DNA from: CAZUDO01 sp964618895
GTDB lineage: Bacteria; Desulfobacterota; Binatia; DP-6
Length of the DNA: 64,000 bases
Reading direction: 5' to 3'
Assembly: GCA_964618895.1 (NCBI GenBank)
Contig: CAZUDO010000097.1
Location: 62,001-126,000, forward strand
Each line of letters begins with the position of its first letter. Within the stretch, counting starts at the first letter, position 1. The position numbers and the translations under genes were made by a program. This document shows positions 53,858 to 62,537 of the stretch, piece after piece. The notes below the pieces were generated by a model. That model had not been told where the DNA came from and did no database searches. It saw only the letters and a list, made by a program, of their open reading frames with translations.

Positions 53858-53938
53858 AAGTGAACCATGCGCTCTTGCAGGGGAATCTCGACCGCGTGGG
53901 CACCGGAAGCGCCGCGCAGCGCGCCCGAGTTCCGGGCC

Positions 53939-54265
53939 ATGGCGCCCGAACGGCAGGCGGTGTGGCAGGAGTGGGCCGTGGCGCAGGAGCTGCACCGGCG
54001 CGCCGCCCTCGCCGGGGCCGCCGAACCCGATCGGCTGCCGTTCTGGCAAGGCGGTGGCCACGAGATCGACTTCGTCCGGCCGACGGGCTCGGGCATCGAA
54101 GTGAAGCGCGGCAGCGCCACGGCGCTCGACTTCGCGTGGTTCCGTCGCAGCTTCCCGCGCGGCGAGCTGACGGTCGTGTGTGCGACCCCCTTCTCGGCCC
54201 CCGGGGTCCGCGGAGAAACTCTGCACACGTTCCTCGGCGGCGATGCCGACCCGGCCGCGGGATGA
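53939..54265 (+). pseudogene. Remnant of a DUF4143 ATPase gene (3' end)
   Basis: Residues such as WQEWAVAQELHRRAAL, FWQGGGHEIDFVRP and GIEVKRGSAT align by eye with the C-terminal DUF4143 region of ATPases such as the 23845 gene (ESWIAHEL, IEVDFVI, AIEVKAT). Walker A/B and all of the ATPase domain are absent and there is no start with a ribosome site, so it is a truncated relic. Confidence 0.65.
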
Positions 54266-54273
54266 GCCGCACG

Positions 54274-54323
54274 CGAGCAGCTCGGGGGCGACGAGCCGGG
54301 CGGCGCGGATGACCGCCGCCACG
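54274..54323 (-). pseudogene. Short remnant of a second PIN toxin gene
   Basis: 50 bp matching 45/50 with 53401-53450 of the intact toxin gene; on the minus strand it still reads RVAAVIRAARLVAPELL against HVAAVIRDARLAAPELLD. No other part of a toxin is recognisable nearby. Evidence of an earlier toxin copy or a local duplication. Confidence 0.6.
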
Positions 54324-54413
54324 CGCGCGTCCCCGCAAACGCCTGCCGCGCCGGCTTCGCCGGCCGCGGCACGCCGCCCGCATTCTCCCCGCGCCACACC
54401 CTCGCCGTCCGTC

Positions 54414-54438
54414 CGACCCGAGACAAGGTCTCGGGTCG
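54414..54438 (-). terminator. Hairpin at the end of ruvB
   Basis: CGACCCGAGAC (54414-54424) and GTCTCGGGTCG (54428-54438) form a perfect 11-bp stem with a 3-nt loop directly past the ruvB stop codon. No T-run follows on the minus strand. Confidence 0.6.
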
Positions 54439-55473
54439 CTACAGCAGCTTCTGCTGCGCCGGCACCGCCGGCACGGCCGCCGTGCGCCCGAAGTGCGCGT
54501 ACGCCAGCGCCGTCGCCACCCGCCCCTTCGGTGTACGTGCCAGGAAGCCCTCCTGGATCAGATACGGCTCGACGACGTCCTCGATGGTGTCGCGCTCCTC
54601 GCCGATGGCCGCCGCCAGCGTATCGACGCCGACCGGGCCGCCGCCGAACTTGTCGACGATGGTGAGCAGCAGCGCGCGGTCCATCTTGTCGAATCCGGCC
54701 TCGTCGACCTCGAGCAGCGCCAGCCCATCGCGCGCGACGGGGCGCGTAATGCGGCCCTCGGCACGCACGTCGGCAAAATCGCGCACGCGGCGGAGCAGCC
54801 GGTTGGCGATGCGCGGCGTGCCGCGCGCGCGGCCCGCGATCTCGGCGGCGCCGTCGTCGTCGAGCGGCACGCCCAGGATGGCCGCCGAACGGCGCAGGAT
54901 CCGCTGCAGGTCGTCGCGATCGTAGAAGTCGAGCCGAAACGTGGCCCCGAAGCGGTCGCGCAGGGCGGCGGTGAGCAGGCCAGCGCGTGTGGTGGCGCCC
55001 ACCAGACAGAAGCGCTTGAGCGGCAGCTTGATCGAGCGCGCCGTCGGCCCTTGCCCCACCAGCAGATCGAGCTGGAAGTCTTCCATCGCCGGGTAGAGTG
55101 TTTCCTCGACCACGTGGTTCAGGCGATGGATCTCGTCGATGAAGAACACCTGCCCGTGCTCGAGATTGCTGAGGATGGCGGCCAGATCGCCCGGCCGCTC
55201 GAGCACCGGCCCCGCCGTCGGCCGGATGCCGACGGCGAGCTCGTTGGCGATCACATGCGCCAGCGACGTCTTGCCGAGCCCCGGCGGCCCGTAGAACAGC
55301 ACGTGATCGAGCACGTCGCCACGCGCTTGCGCCGCCGCGATCTGCACGCGCAGGTTCTCGCGGATGGACTCCTGCCCGATGTACTCGTCCAGGGTCCGCG
55401 GCCGTAACGGCGCCTCGATGACGAGATCTTCATCCACGGGTGCAGCGACGAGCGGGCTCTGGTCACGCGCCAT
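54439..55473 (-). CDS. ruvB: Holliday junction branch migration helicase RuvB
   Basis: A 344-residue AAA+ motor that drives branch migration with RuvA. RPRTLDEYIGQ at the start, Walker A GPPGLGKTS, Walker B FIDEIHRLN, sensor and arginine-finger regions (GATTRAGLL; ALRDRFG), and a winged helix at the C-terminus with YLIQEGFLARTPKGR. Last gene of ruvC-ruvA-ruvB; 3 bp after ruvA. ATG 55473. Confidence 0.97.
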   Translation of the reverse strand: MARDQSPLVAAPVDEDLVIEAPLRPRTLDEYIGQESIRENLRVQIAAAQARGDVLDHVLFYGPPGLGKTSLAHVIANELAVGIRPTAGPVLERPGDLAAILSNLEHGQVFFIDEIHRLNHVVEETLYPAMEDFQLDLLVGQGPTARSIKLPLKRFCLVGATTRAGLLTAALRDRFGATFRLDFYDRDDLQRILRRSAAILGVPLDDDGAAEIAGRARGTPRIANRLLRRVRDFADVRAEGRITRPVARDGLALLEVDEAGFDKMDRALLLTIVDKFGGGPVGVDTLAAAIGEERDTIEDVVEPYLIQEGFLARTPKGRVATALAYAHFGRTAAVPAVPAQQKLL

Positions 55474-55476
55474 CGC

Positions 55477-56067
55477 TCACCCCGACAACCCCTGCAGCGC
55501 GGCGCGGATGACGTCCTCGAGCGGCGCCGTCGGCCGCCCCGCGCGCTGCACGGCGCGCTCCGCGTCGGCGCGCTTGTAGCCCAGGTTGACCAGCGCCGAC
55601 ACCGCCTCGCCGAGTACCCCGTCGAGCACCCCCACCGCCAGACGCGGCGGGCCGTCGGCGGCGAGCACGGCGCAGGCCTCGCGACACTCGACCACGATGC
55701 GCTCGGCGAGCTTCTTGCCCACGCCGGCGATGGTCTGCAGGCGGGCCGCGTCGCCGGCCGCAACGGCCGCGAGCAGATCGCGGAGCGGCATGCCGGACAG
55801 GACCACCAGCCCCGTGCGCGGCCCGAGGCCCTTCACCTTGCGGAGGGCATGGAAGAGCGCGCGCTCGTCGGCACTGATGAACCCGAACAGCTCGATGGCG
55901 TCCTCGCGCACCTCGGTGTGGACGAGGAGCCGGACGGGAGCGCCGGTCTGGGGCAGGTCGGCGAACGTCTGCAGCGAGACGTGCACCGCGTAGCCGACGC
56001 CGCCCACGTCGACTACCAGCCGCTCGGGCCGTTTCTCGAGCAGCACGCCGGACAGCGCGGCGATCAC
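55477..56067 (-). CDS. ruvA: Holliday junction DNA-binding protein RuvA
   Basis: A 196-residue RuvA. Domain I OB-fold (MIAALSGVLLEKRPERLVVD), helix-hairpin-helix domain II (LRKVKGLGPRTGLVVLSG; LQTIAGVGKKLAERIVVE) and C-terminal domain III that contacts RuvB (ALVNLGYKRADAERAVQRA). GTG 56067 overlaps the ruvC stop. Confidence 0.96.
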   Translation of the reverse strand: MIAALSGVLLEKRPERLVVDVGGVGYAVHVSLQTFADLPQTGAPVRLLVHTEVREDAIELFGFISADERALFHALRKVKGLGPRTGLVVLSGMPLRDLLAAVAAGDAARLQTIAGVGKKLAERIVVECREACAVLAADGPPRLAVGVLDGVLGEAVSALVNLGYKRADAERAVQRAGRPTAPLEDVIRAALQGLSG

Positions 56068-56582
56068 CGCCGCACCCCCTCGCGGACGAGCGCGCGCGTC
56101 ACACGCGCGAGCAGCGGCGCGCGATGGAGATGGCAGAGCGCCAGCGCGAGCGCGTCGGCGGCATCCGACCGCGGCGGGCTCGGCAACGCGAGCCGCATCG
56201 CCACGCCCCGTATCATGGCGTCCTTGTCCGCGCGCCCGTAGCCGACGGTGGCGAGCTTCACCTCCGCCGGCGTGTACTCGTGCAGCGGCACGCCCGCCCC
56301 GGCCACCGCGGCCAGCACGGCGCCACGCGCCTCACCGAGCCGGAAGGCGCTCTGCACGTTCCGCGCCACGAAGGCGCGCTCGAGCACCACCGCCGCCGGC
56401 ACGAAGCGTGTGATCAGCTTGCCGCACTCGCCGTGGAGGCGCGCCAGGCGCGCGCCGATGCCGCCCGCCGGGGGCAGCGTCAACGTGCCGCTGTCGACGT
56501 GCCGGAACCCCGTGCCCGCGAGCTCCACCACGCCCCACCCCGTCAGTCGGCTTCCCGGGTCGATCCCGAGCACCCGCACCAC
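56064..56582 (-). CDS. ruvC: Holliday junction resolvase RuvC
   Basis: A 172-residue crossover junction endonuclease. Catalytic acidic residues D8 (GIDPGSRLTGWG), E68 (VLERAFVARNVQSAFRLG), D140 and D143 (RSDAADALALALCH). GTG 56582 is the start. It resolves junctions processed by RuvAB, encoded just downstream. Confidence 0.97.
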   Translation of the reverse strand: MVRVLGIDPGSRLTGWGVVELAGTGFRHVDSGTLTLPPAGGIGARLARLHGECGKLITRFVPAAVVLERAFVARNVQSAFRLGEARGAVLAAVAGAGVPLHEYTPAEVKLATVGYGRADKDAMIRGVAMRLALPSPPRSDAADALALALCHLHRAPLLARVTRALVREGVRR

Positions 56583-56626
56583 ACCTCCGTCTCAGCCACG
56601 CTCCACCACCACCGCGTCGGGGCATC

Positions 56627-57376
56627 TCACGCCGACAGGCGCTCCAGCTCCTCTGCCGCGATGTCCATGTTGGACGACACGCTCTGCACGTCGTCGTGGT
56701 CCTCGATCGCCTCCAGCAGCCGCACCATCTGCTCGGCGTGCTTGCCGGCGATCGCGACGGAGGACTGCGGCAGCATGGTGATCTCGCCCGAGGCGATGGC
56801 GATCTTGGCCTGCTCGAGTGCGCCCTTGACGGCCTCGAAGTCGCCTGGGGCGGTGAGCACCTCGAGCAGGTCGCCGGCCTCACGAACGTCCTCGGCGCCG
56901 GCCTCGAGGGCGATCTCCATGACCTGGTCTTCGTCCACCCCGGCGCGCTCGACCGCCAGCAGGCCGCGCTTCTGGAACATCCACCCGACGGCACCGGCCT
57001 CGGCCAAGTTGCCGCCGTGCTTGGCGATGATGCTGCGGATGTCGGCCACGGTGCGGTTGCGGTTGTCGGTGAGCGCCTGCACCAGCATGGCGACGCCGCC
57101 CGGGCCGTAGGCCTCGTAGGTGATCTCCTCGTAGGTGACCCCTTCGAGCTCGCCGGTGCCCTTTTTGATGGCGCGGTCGATGTTGTCGGACGGCATGCTG
57201 TTCTGCCGCGCGACCGTGACCGCCGTGCGGAGCCGCGGGTTGGCGTTGATGTCACCGCCCCCCATGCGGGCGGCGACGGTGATCTCCTTGATGAACTTGG
57301 TGAACTGCTTGCCGCGGCGGGCGTCCTTCAGGGCCTTCTTGTGCTTGATGGTGCTCCACTTGGAATGACCCGACAT
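56627..57376 (-). CDS. yebC: YebC/PmpR-family protein (TACO1-like)
   Basis: A 249-residue YebC. Begins MSGHSKWSTIKHKKALKDA, the family hallmark, with TYEAYGPGGVAMLVQALTDN in the middle. ATG 57376 was chosen by this hallmark; an upstream in-frame start would add a non-conserved extension. Members are described as transcriptional regulators or ribosome-associated translation factors. Its position 44 bp upstream of ruvC is the classical yebC-ruvC arrangement. Confidence 0.96.
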   Translation of the reverse strand: MSGHSKWSTIKHKKALKDARRGKQFTKFIKEITVAARMGGGDINANPRLRTAVTVARQNSMPSDNIDRAIKKGTGELEGVTYEEITYEAYGPGGVAMLVQALTDNRNRTVADIRSIIAKHGGNLAEAGAVGWMFQKRGLLAVERAGVDEDQVMEIALEAGAEDVREAGDLLEVLTAPGDFEAVKGALEQAKIAIASGEITMLPQSSVAIAGKHAEQMVRLLEAIEDHDDVQSVSSNMDIAAEELERLSA

Positions 57377-57489
57377 AAGGCGACCCGCGCCCTGGTTAGC
57401 ACAAGGTCCCAGCCGAGTAAATTCCCGAAACCCGAATCGGCTCGCGTGCTTGCGCCTCCGCATGCGGTCGCGTAAGGAGGATATCGGGG

Positions 57490-58194
57490 ATGCGGGGGCG
57501 GTGGCGTGGTGGGCCGGCGCTGGCCGGCGGCCTGGGGCTCGGACTGCTCGTGGGCTCGGGGTGTGCGCTTGTGCGTCAGCCCGAGCCGCCGCCGGTCACG
57601 GACGGCGTGCAGGCAGGGATCGCCTCCTGGTATGGGCCGGGGTTCCACGGGCGGCGGACCGCCAACGGCGAGGTCTTCGACCAGAACGAGCTGACGGCGG
57701 CGCACCGGTCGTTGCCGCACGGCACGCGCGCCATGGTCACCAACCTGACCAACGGCCGCTCGGTCGAGGTACGCATCAACGACCGCGGCCCGTTCGTCGG
57801 CGGGCGGGTGATCGACCTGTCGTACGCCGCCGCGCGCTCGATCGCCATGATCGGCCCCGGCACCGCCCCGGTACGTATCGAGGTGCTGGACCCCGCCGGC
57901 GCGCCGGTCGCGGCGCGCGGACCGTTGGTGCCGCCGCCCACCAACGACCTGCCCACCACCAGCTACGCCATCCAGGTGGCCTCGCTCACCGACGCCGACA
58001 AGGCCGAGCATCTGCGCCAGGTGCTCGCGCGGCGCTTCCCGGACGCGTTCGTGAGCCCGCTCGCCGGCAGTCGGAGACGCTACTACCGGGTGCGCATCGG
58101 GCCGTATCCGCTCCGCCAGGTCGCGCTCGCGCGCGCCGAGCTGGTGAACCGCCTTGGCTACCCCGCCGTCATCATGGAGGACGAGGGGCAGTGA
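57490..58194 (+). CDS. rlpA: RlpA-like lipoprotein with SPOR domain
   Basis: A 234-residue lipoprotein: lipobox LLVGSGC (Cys25), double-psi beta-barrel (about 43-130) with IASWYGPGFHGRRTANGE and the catalytic-Asp motif INDRGPF, and a SPOR domain (about 158-232) that binds denuded peptidoglycan. Known members are lytic transglycosylases or septal proteins. Good ribosome site AAGGAGG at 57474-57480. Divergent from yebC; its stop overlaps the next gene. Confidence 0.93.
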   Translation: MRGRWRGGPALAGGLGLGLLVGSGCALVRQPEPPPVTDGVQAGIASWYGPGFHGRRTANGEVFDQNELTAAHRSLPHGTRAMVTNLTNGRSVEVRINDRGPFVGGRVIDLSYAAARSIAMIGPGTAPVRIEVLDPAGAPVAARGPLVPPPTNDLPTTSYAIQVASLTDADKAEHLRQVLARRFPDAFVSPLAGSRRRYYRVRIGPYPLRQVALARAELVNRLGYPAVIMEDEGQ

Positions 58195-59474
58195 GACCGG
58201 CGCTGGCCGGGCTGGCGGCGCTGGTCGTGGTCGTCGGATGCGGGCCCGGTCGGATCGTCCGCCGCGGCCAGGTGAACGAGGATGCGCTCAGCGTCGTCGT
58301 CCGCGAGCTGCCGGACATCCGCGGCCTGCCGTTCACGGAACCGGTGCCGGCGTTCGCCATGATGCCGGAGGAGATCCGCGCGCTGCTGGCGTCCGAGCTC
58401 GAGCACAACTACCCGCCCGGCGATCTGGCCACCCTCAGTGCCGTCTACCAGCGTCTCGGACTCCTGCCGCCGGACACGGACCTGCGCGCGGCCGTGCAAC
58501 GCATCTACGAGGAAGAGGGCGCCGGCTTCTACGACCCGCGCGGCAAGCGGCTCGTGCTGGCGACGCGCGCGCTCGGCAGCGCCGGCTTCTGGATGGGCCT
58601 GGCCGCCACCCTCACCGGCCGCGACCTGGTGGGCGAGTTCCTGGTCGCGCACGAGCTGACGCACGCGCTGCAGGATCAGCTCTTCGGGCTGCCGGTCGCG
58701 GCCGACCCGATCGTGAACGCGCACGGCGACCGCTTCCTCGCCCACCACGCCCTCTACGAAGGCGACGCCACCCTGGCCGGGTTCGCATACGTCGCGCGCC
58801 GCCAGCTCGACCGCGACCAGATCGCCGCGATCACGGACCAGCTCCACGCCGTCCCCGACCAGCTGGCCGCGAGCCATCCCGACCTGCCCACCCTGCTGCG
58901 CGCCTCGCTGGCCGTGCAGTACGACGCCGGCACCACCTTCGTCGGGCGTGCACTCGCCGCCGGCGGCTGGCCGGCCGTCGACCAGATCTACCGCGACCCG
59001 CCCGAGTCGATCGAGCAGGTGCTGCACCCGGAGCGCTACTTCGACCGGCGCGACCGGCCGGTGGCGATCACGCTCGCGGGCACCGACGAGCTCGAGGCCG
59101 ACGGCTGGACGCGCGTCGTCGAGGACACGCTCGGCGAGCTGGGCGTGCGGGTGGTGGCCGAGCGCGCGCTGCCGGAGGCCGACGCGGTGCGCGTGGCCGA
59201 CGGCTGGGACGGCGATCGGCTGCGGGCGCTGCGACGGGGGGGGGAGTTGCTGCTGGTGTGGATGACGGCGTGGGATTCGGTGGAAGATGCGGGCGAGTTC
59301 GTCGCCGCTCTGCCGGCGCTGTTTCCAGGTGCGCGGATCACGCACCGTGACCAACGCGCCCTCGTCGTGCTGGGGCCCGGGCGTGCGAGCACGGTCGACC
59401 TCGCCCTGCTCGAAGCCCGCCTCTGGAAGCGGACGCGAACGACCCCTGCCGACACTTCGCCCCGCTCATCCTAG
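58191..59474 (+). CDS. Lipoprotein zinc metalloprotease (HELTH)
   Basis: A 427-residue protein from GTG 58191, overlapping the rlpA stop. Signal with lipobox VVVGCG (Cys17). The zinc motif HELTH lies at 154-158 in FLVAHELTHALQDQLFG; YEEEGAGFYDPRGKRLVLAT before it is typical of a family of secreted metallopeptidase-like proteins in deltaproteobacteria. An EGDATLAG segment further on may supply the third ligand. Coupled to rlpA, so an envelope or septal role is likely (inference). Confidence 0.8.
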   Translation: MRPALAGLAALVVVVGCGPGRIVRRGQVNEDALSVVVRELPDIRGLPFTEPVPAFAMMPEEIRALLASELEHNYPPGDLATLSAVYQRLGLLPPDTDLRAAVQRIYEEEGAGFYDPRGKRLVLATRALGSAGFWMGLAATLTGRDLVGEFLVAHELTHALQDQLFGLPVAADPIVNAHGDRFLAHHALYEGDATLAGFAYVARRQLDRDQIAAITDQLHAVPDQLAASHPDLPTLLRASLAVQYDAGTTFVGRALAAGGWPAVDQIYRDPPESIEQVLHPERYFDRRDRPVAITLAGTDELEADGWTRVVEDTLGELGVRVVAERALPEADAVRVADGWDGDRLRALRRGGELLLVWMTAWDSVEDAGEFVAALPALFPGARITHRDQRALVVLGPGRASTVDLALLEARLWKRTRTTPADTSPRSS

Positions 59475-60632
59475 CCGCCCCCCATCGACCGCCTGCACCA
59501 CCGCCCGCAGATACGCCAGCGTCGCCTCCAACGCCGCCACATCCACCCGCGAGCGCTTGTCGCGCGCCGAGTGCAGCCCGCGCATGAACACGTGCCCCGC
59601 CACCTCGCTGATGAGCGTCGCCGCCGGCACCCCGTGGGCGAGGAACGACCGCGCGTCGGTGCCGCCACCGAAGCGCGTGCGCGGCAACGGCACTCCCCGC
59701 TGCTCGCGGTACACGGCATCGAGCAGCGCCACCAGTCGCGGATCGGGATCGAACCCGCGCAGCGTGAACGCCTCGCGCCGGAGGACGGCCAGATCCGGCG
59801 ACGCGCCGATCGGATCCAGATTGACCACCCAGGTCGGCACCGCGGGCGGCGTCGCGAAGCGCGAGCGCGCGTACGCCCACGAGCCCTGCACCCCGATCTC
59901 TTCGCCGGAGAGGAACGCCACCTCGACCTCGGTGGTCGCCGGACGCGGCCCGCGCGCCAGGGTCTCGGCCAGACGCACCAGGACGGCACACGCCGCGCCG
60001 TCGTCGAGCGCCCCGGGGCTGCGCGCCCGGACCAGCGCGCCGGCGCTGAAGCTGGTGAAGGCCGCCACGCCGTAGACCAGCGCGATCGCCGGCACGACCC
60101 GCCGCACCCGACGCGCCGGCGGCCGGCGCCATGCCGTGAGCGCCCCGCCGATCATCAACAGTGCCACCGGCAGCCCGAGCAGCTCGACTGGCGCGCGCTC
60201 GACGTGATCGAGCATGTCCGTCTTGGTGTCGTAGTGCGCGACCAACACCAGCCGGCGCGCGGGCGGCCCCGCCGGCGCCAGCCGGCCGATCACGTGTGCC
60301 TGCGGCGTGGCGCCGATCCAGCCGAACACGGGCACGAAGAAGTCGAGCTCGGCGAGCAGCAGCACCGGCAGCGCCAGCGCGACGGCGAGCGCCGCCCGGG
60401 CCCGCCCCGCACGCAGCCAGCGGGCAAAGAGCACGCTGCCGGCGAGGATCACCACCCCGGCCAGGCGGAGTCGATACGGCTCGGCGCTGTAGAGCACGCG
60501 CTCGACCGCCCACCCCGCGCGCGCCAACGCGTCGGCCAGGAACGTCGCCGCCTCCGCCAGCGCCGCGGTGCCGTTCTCGCGCGCCGTTCCGGCCAGGGGA
60601 CCGAGCAGCTCGTCCCAGCCCGGGGACGTCAT
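59466..60632 (-). CDS. Membrane-anchored M28 family aminopeptidase
   Basis: A 388-residue peptidase with membrane spans at about 54-69, 80-100, 148-165 and 180-200. The M28 zinc core is present: VLVAHYDTK, ALDDGAAC, FLSGEEIG, VNLDPIG and late HSARDK. A periplasm-facing exopeptidase is expected. ATG 60632 overlaps the Nudix stop by 4 bases. Its end overlaps the convergent metalloprotease by 9 bases. Confidence 0.85.
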   Translation of the reverse strand: MTSPGWDELLGPLAGTARENGTAALAEAATFLADALARAGWAVERVLYSAEPYRLRLAGVVILAGSVLFARWLRAGRARAALAVALALPVLLLAELDFFVPVFGWIGATPQAHVIGRLAPAGPPARRLVLVAHYDTKTDMLDHVERAPVELLGLPVALLMIGGALTAWRRPPARRVRRVVPAIALVYGVAAFTSFSAGALVRARSPGALDDGAACAVLVRLAETLARGPRPATTEVEVAFLSGEEIGVQGSWAYARSRFATPPAVPTWVVNLDPIGASPDLAVLRREAFTLRGFDPDPRLVALLDAVYREQRGVPLPRTRFGGGTDARSFLAHGVPAATLISEVAGHVFMRGLHSARDKRSRVDVAALEATLAYLRAVVQAVDGGRLG

Positions 60633-61093
60633 GGGGCGTCCGGCACCGTCAGCAGCCCACGCGCACGCCGCACCAGCGCGCGTTCGTTCTCGTGCGCCGC
60701 CGTCGTCTCGGCGTCGGCGAGCGGGACCCAGCGCACGGCGTCCATCTCCTGGTCGCGGTCGCGGAAGCGGCCGCCCACGGCGCGCATCAGGAAGAAGCGG
60801 ACCCGCTTGAAGATGCGGAGCGGCTGCCCGTGTTCGTCGCGACGGGCGTACCAGTAGGTCACGTCGCCGAGCGGGATCTCGACCACGGCCTCGATCCCGG
60901 TCTCCTCCCGCACCTCGCGCACGGCGGCGGCCTCGGTCGACTCGCCGGACTCGACGTGCCCCTTGGGGATCGTCCACACCAGCTCGCCCGTGTGCGAGTG
61001 GCGGCGGGCGGCGAGGATGACCGCGTACTCCTCGCCACGTCGCCGGTAGACGAGTCCTCCGGCCGAGAACTCGCGCACCAGCGGCGGGCGCAT
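60629..61093 (-). CDS. Nudix hydrolase
   Basis: A 154-residue Nudix protein. The Nudix box GHVESGESTEAAAVREVREETGI is at about 45-67 with all catalytic Glu residues. SAGGLVYRRRG and VWTIPKG precede it as in diadenosine-polyphosphate-type hydrolases. ATG 61093; an earlier in-frame ATG would add a short basic stretch. Coupled to the M28 gene. Confidence 0.9.
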   Translation of the reverse strand: MRPPLVREFSAGGLVYRRRGEEYAVILAARRHSHTGELVWTIPKGHVESGESTEAAAVREVREETGIEAVVEIPLGDVTYWYARRDEHGQPLRIFKRVRFFLMRAVGGRFRDRDQEMDAVRWVPLADAETTAAHENERALVRRARGLLTVPDAP

Positions 61094-61104
61094 GGCGGGC
61101 GCCT

Positions 61105-61437
61105 TCAGCCGGCTCGGCGTGTCGCCTCGGCGAGCCATGCGAGATAGGGCGCGCTGCCGGCCTGGACGGGCAGCGCGAGCACTTCCGGGACCTCGTAGCT
61201 GTGCAGCGCACGTACGCGTGCCTCCAGCGCCGGCACATCGGCTGCCCGGGCCTTCAGCAGGAGGAGATGCTCGGCCGCGTCCTCCACCTTGTCCTGCCAG
61301 CGGTAGATCGAGCGCATCGGCCCGATCACGTTGGCGCACGCGACCAGGCGCTCCTGGACCAGCGCGGTCGCCAGCCGGGCGGCCTCGTCGGCACTGCCGG
61401 CGGTGACCAGCACGACCACGAACTCCTCCGGGCTCAC
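61105..61437 (-). CDS. cutA: CutA1-like protein
   Basis: A 110-residue CutA1 trimer-forming protein. Family features: VVLVTAGSADEAARLATALV, ERLVACANVIGPMRSIYRWQ and SYEVPEVLALPV. First linked with divalent cation tolerance; the true role is unclear. GTG 61437 overlaps the stop of the App1-like gene by 4 bases. Confidence 0.93.
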   Translation of the reverse strand: MSPEEFVVVLVTAGSADEAARLATALVQERLVACANVIGPMRSIYRWQDKVEDAAEHLLLLKARAADVPALEARVRALHSYEVPEVLALPVQAGSAPYLAWLAEATRRAG

Positions 61438-62537
61438 GGGGCCTCCTTCGTCCCCGGCGCGGCGCCGCGCCGGCGGCCGGCCGGACGCTGCCGGTCGAGA
61501 ATGGCGGCGTAGTCGAGCGGCGTCGTTGGCGCAACCTCCGCGGATCCCGCCGGCCGGGGCAGGCGGTGCCGACGGGCCAGAGCATGCAACGCCTCCCGCC
61601 ATCGCACCCGCTCGCCGGGGGGCAGGAGGCCGGCGGCCCGCAGCGGGGCCGCCATTGTCGTCGCGGCCGCGGCCCCCAGATGACCGCGCCGCACCAGGTC
61701 GTCGAGCGAGTTCTCGAGCTGCCGCGCGCTCGCCCCGGCCCGCCCGGCGATGTCGCGGCCCACGCGCACCACGTCGTCGGCATCGAGATGCCCGTCGGCA
61801 GCCAGGACCACGGCCGCCTGGAAGTAGTTGAAGATGGGCACCAGACGCGCCCCGAACAGCCGGAAGGTGGCAGGGGGCGTCCGGCGCTCCAGGTTGATGA
61901 AGATGCGATCGACCGTCTCCCGCCCGTTGGCCGCACGCGCCGCCAGCGCCAGGATGTCGCGCGCCAGCGCGGGATCGACCCGCAGGCGGTGCAGGATGGG
62001 CGCGAGCGCCGCCGGCCGCAGGCGCCCGGCGAGCACGTCGGCGTACAGCGAGTAGATGATCGAGTCCGACTCCCAGTCGTCGCCGAACACCAGCTCGCGG
62101 CTTTCGAGCGGCGCCGCCAGTCGCCCACGCAGCAGCTCGGCCAGCTTGTAGCCCACGTGCTCGCGCAGATTGTGGAGCTTGCCGGGCCGCAGGTGCTGGA
62201 GCTGGTTCTTGAACACGATGCCGTCGTAGGGCACGCCGTCGAGGGCGAGCTTGTCGCGGATCGCCTTGCCGATCTGCGGCGGGCTGGCCGACACGAAGTA
62301 CGCCCGCACCGTCCGCCCGTGGCGCTCGCCCGCCGCCTTCAGGACCTTCAGCAGCTCCGCGACCCCGGGCACGTCGACCTTGTCGGTCCCCTTCTCGAAT
62401 ACCGTCCGCACCATCTGCCGGAGCGAATCGAACTCGCTCCGCAGGTAGGTCTTGTCCAGATCCCAGCGGCACACGACCACGCACGGCAACGCCGGCACCG
62501 CCGGGGGACGGCGGCGGCGGAGTCGCAGCGCCGTCAC
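61434..62537 (-). CDS. App1-like (DUF2183) phosphatase-domain protein
   Basis: A 367-residue protein. HAD-like phosphatase core: CRWDLDKTYLRSEFDSL with nucleophile Asp in WDLDKT, YFVSASPPQIG, VFGDDWESDSIIYSLYADV. The pattern fits the App1/DUF2183 phosphatases. The C-terminal half (about 210-340) is helical and not recognised. GTG 62537 overlaps plsX stop by 4 bases, so it is tied to phospholipid synthesis by operon (substrate unknown). Confidence 0.75.
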   Translation of the reverse strand: MTALRLRRRRPPAVPALPCVVVCRWDLDKTYLRSEFDSLRQMVRTVFEKGTDKVDVPGVAELLKVLKAAGERHGRTVRAYFVSASPPQIGKAIRDKLALDGVPYDGIVFKNQLQHLRPGKLHNLREHVGYKLAELLRGRLAAPLESRELVFGDDWESDSIIYSLYADVLAGRLRPAALAPILHRLRVDPALARDILALAARAANGRETVDRIFINLERRTPPATFRLFGARLVPIFNYFQAAVVLAADGHLDADDVVRVGRDIAGRAGASARQLENSLDDLVRRGHLGAAAATTMAAPLRAAGLLPPGERVRWREALHALARRHRLPRPAGSAEVAPTTPLDYAAILDRQRPAGRRRGAAPGTKEAP

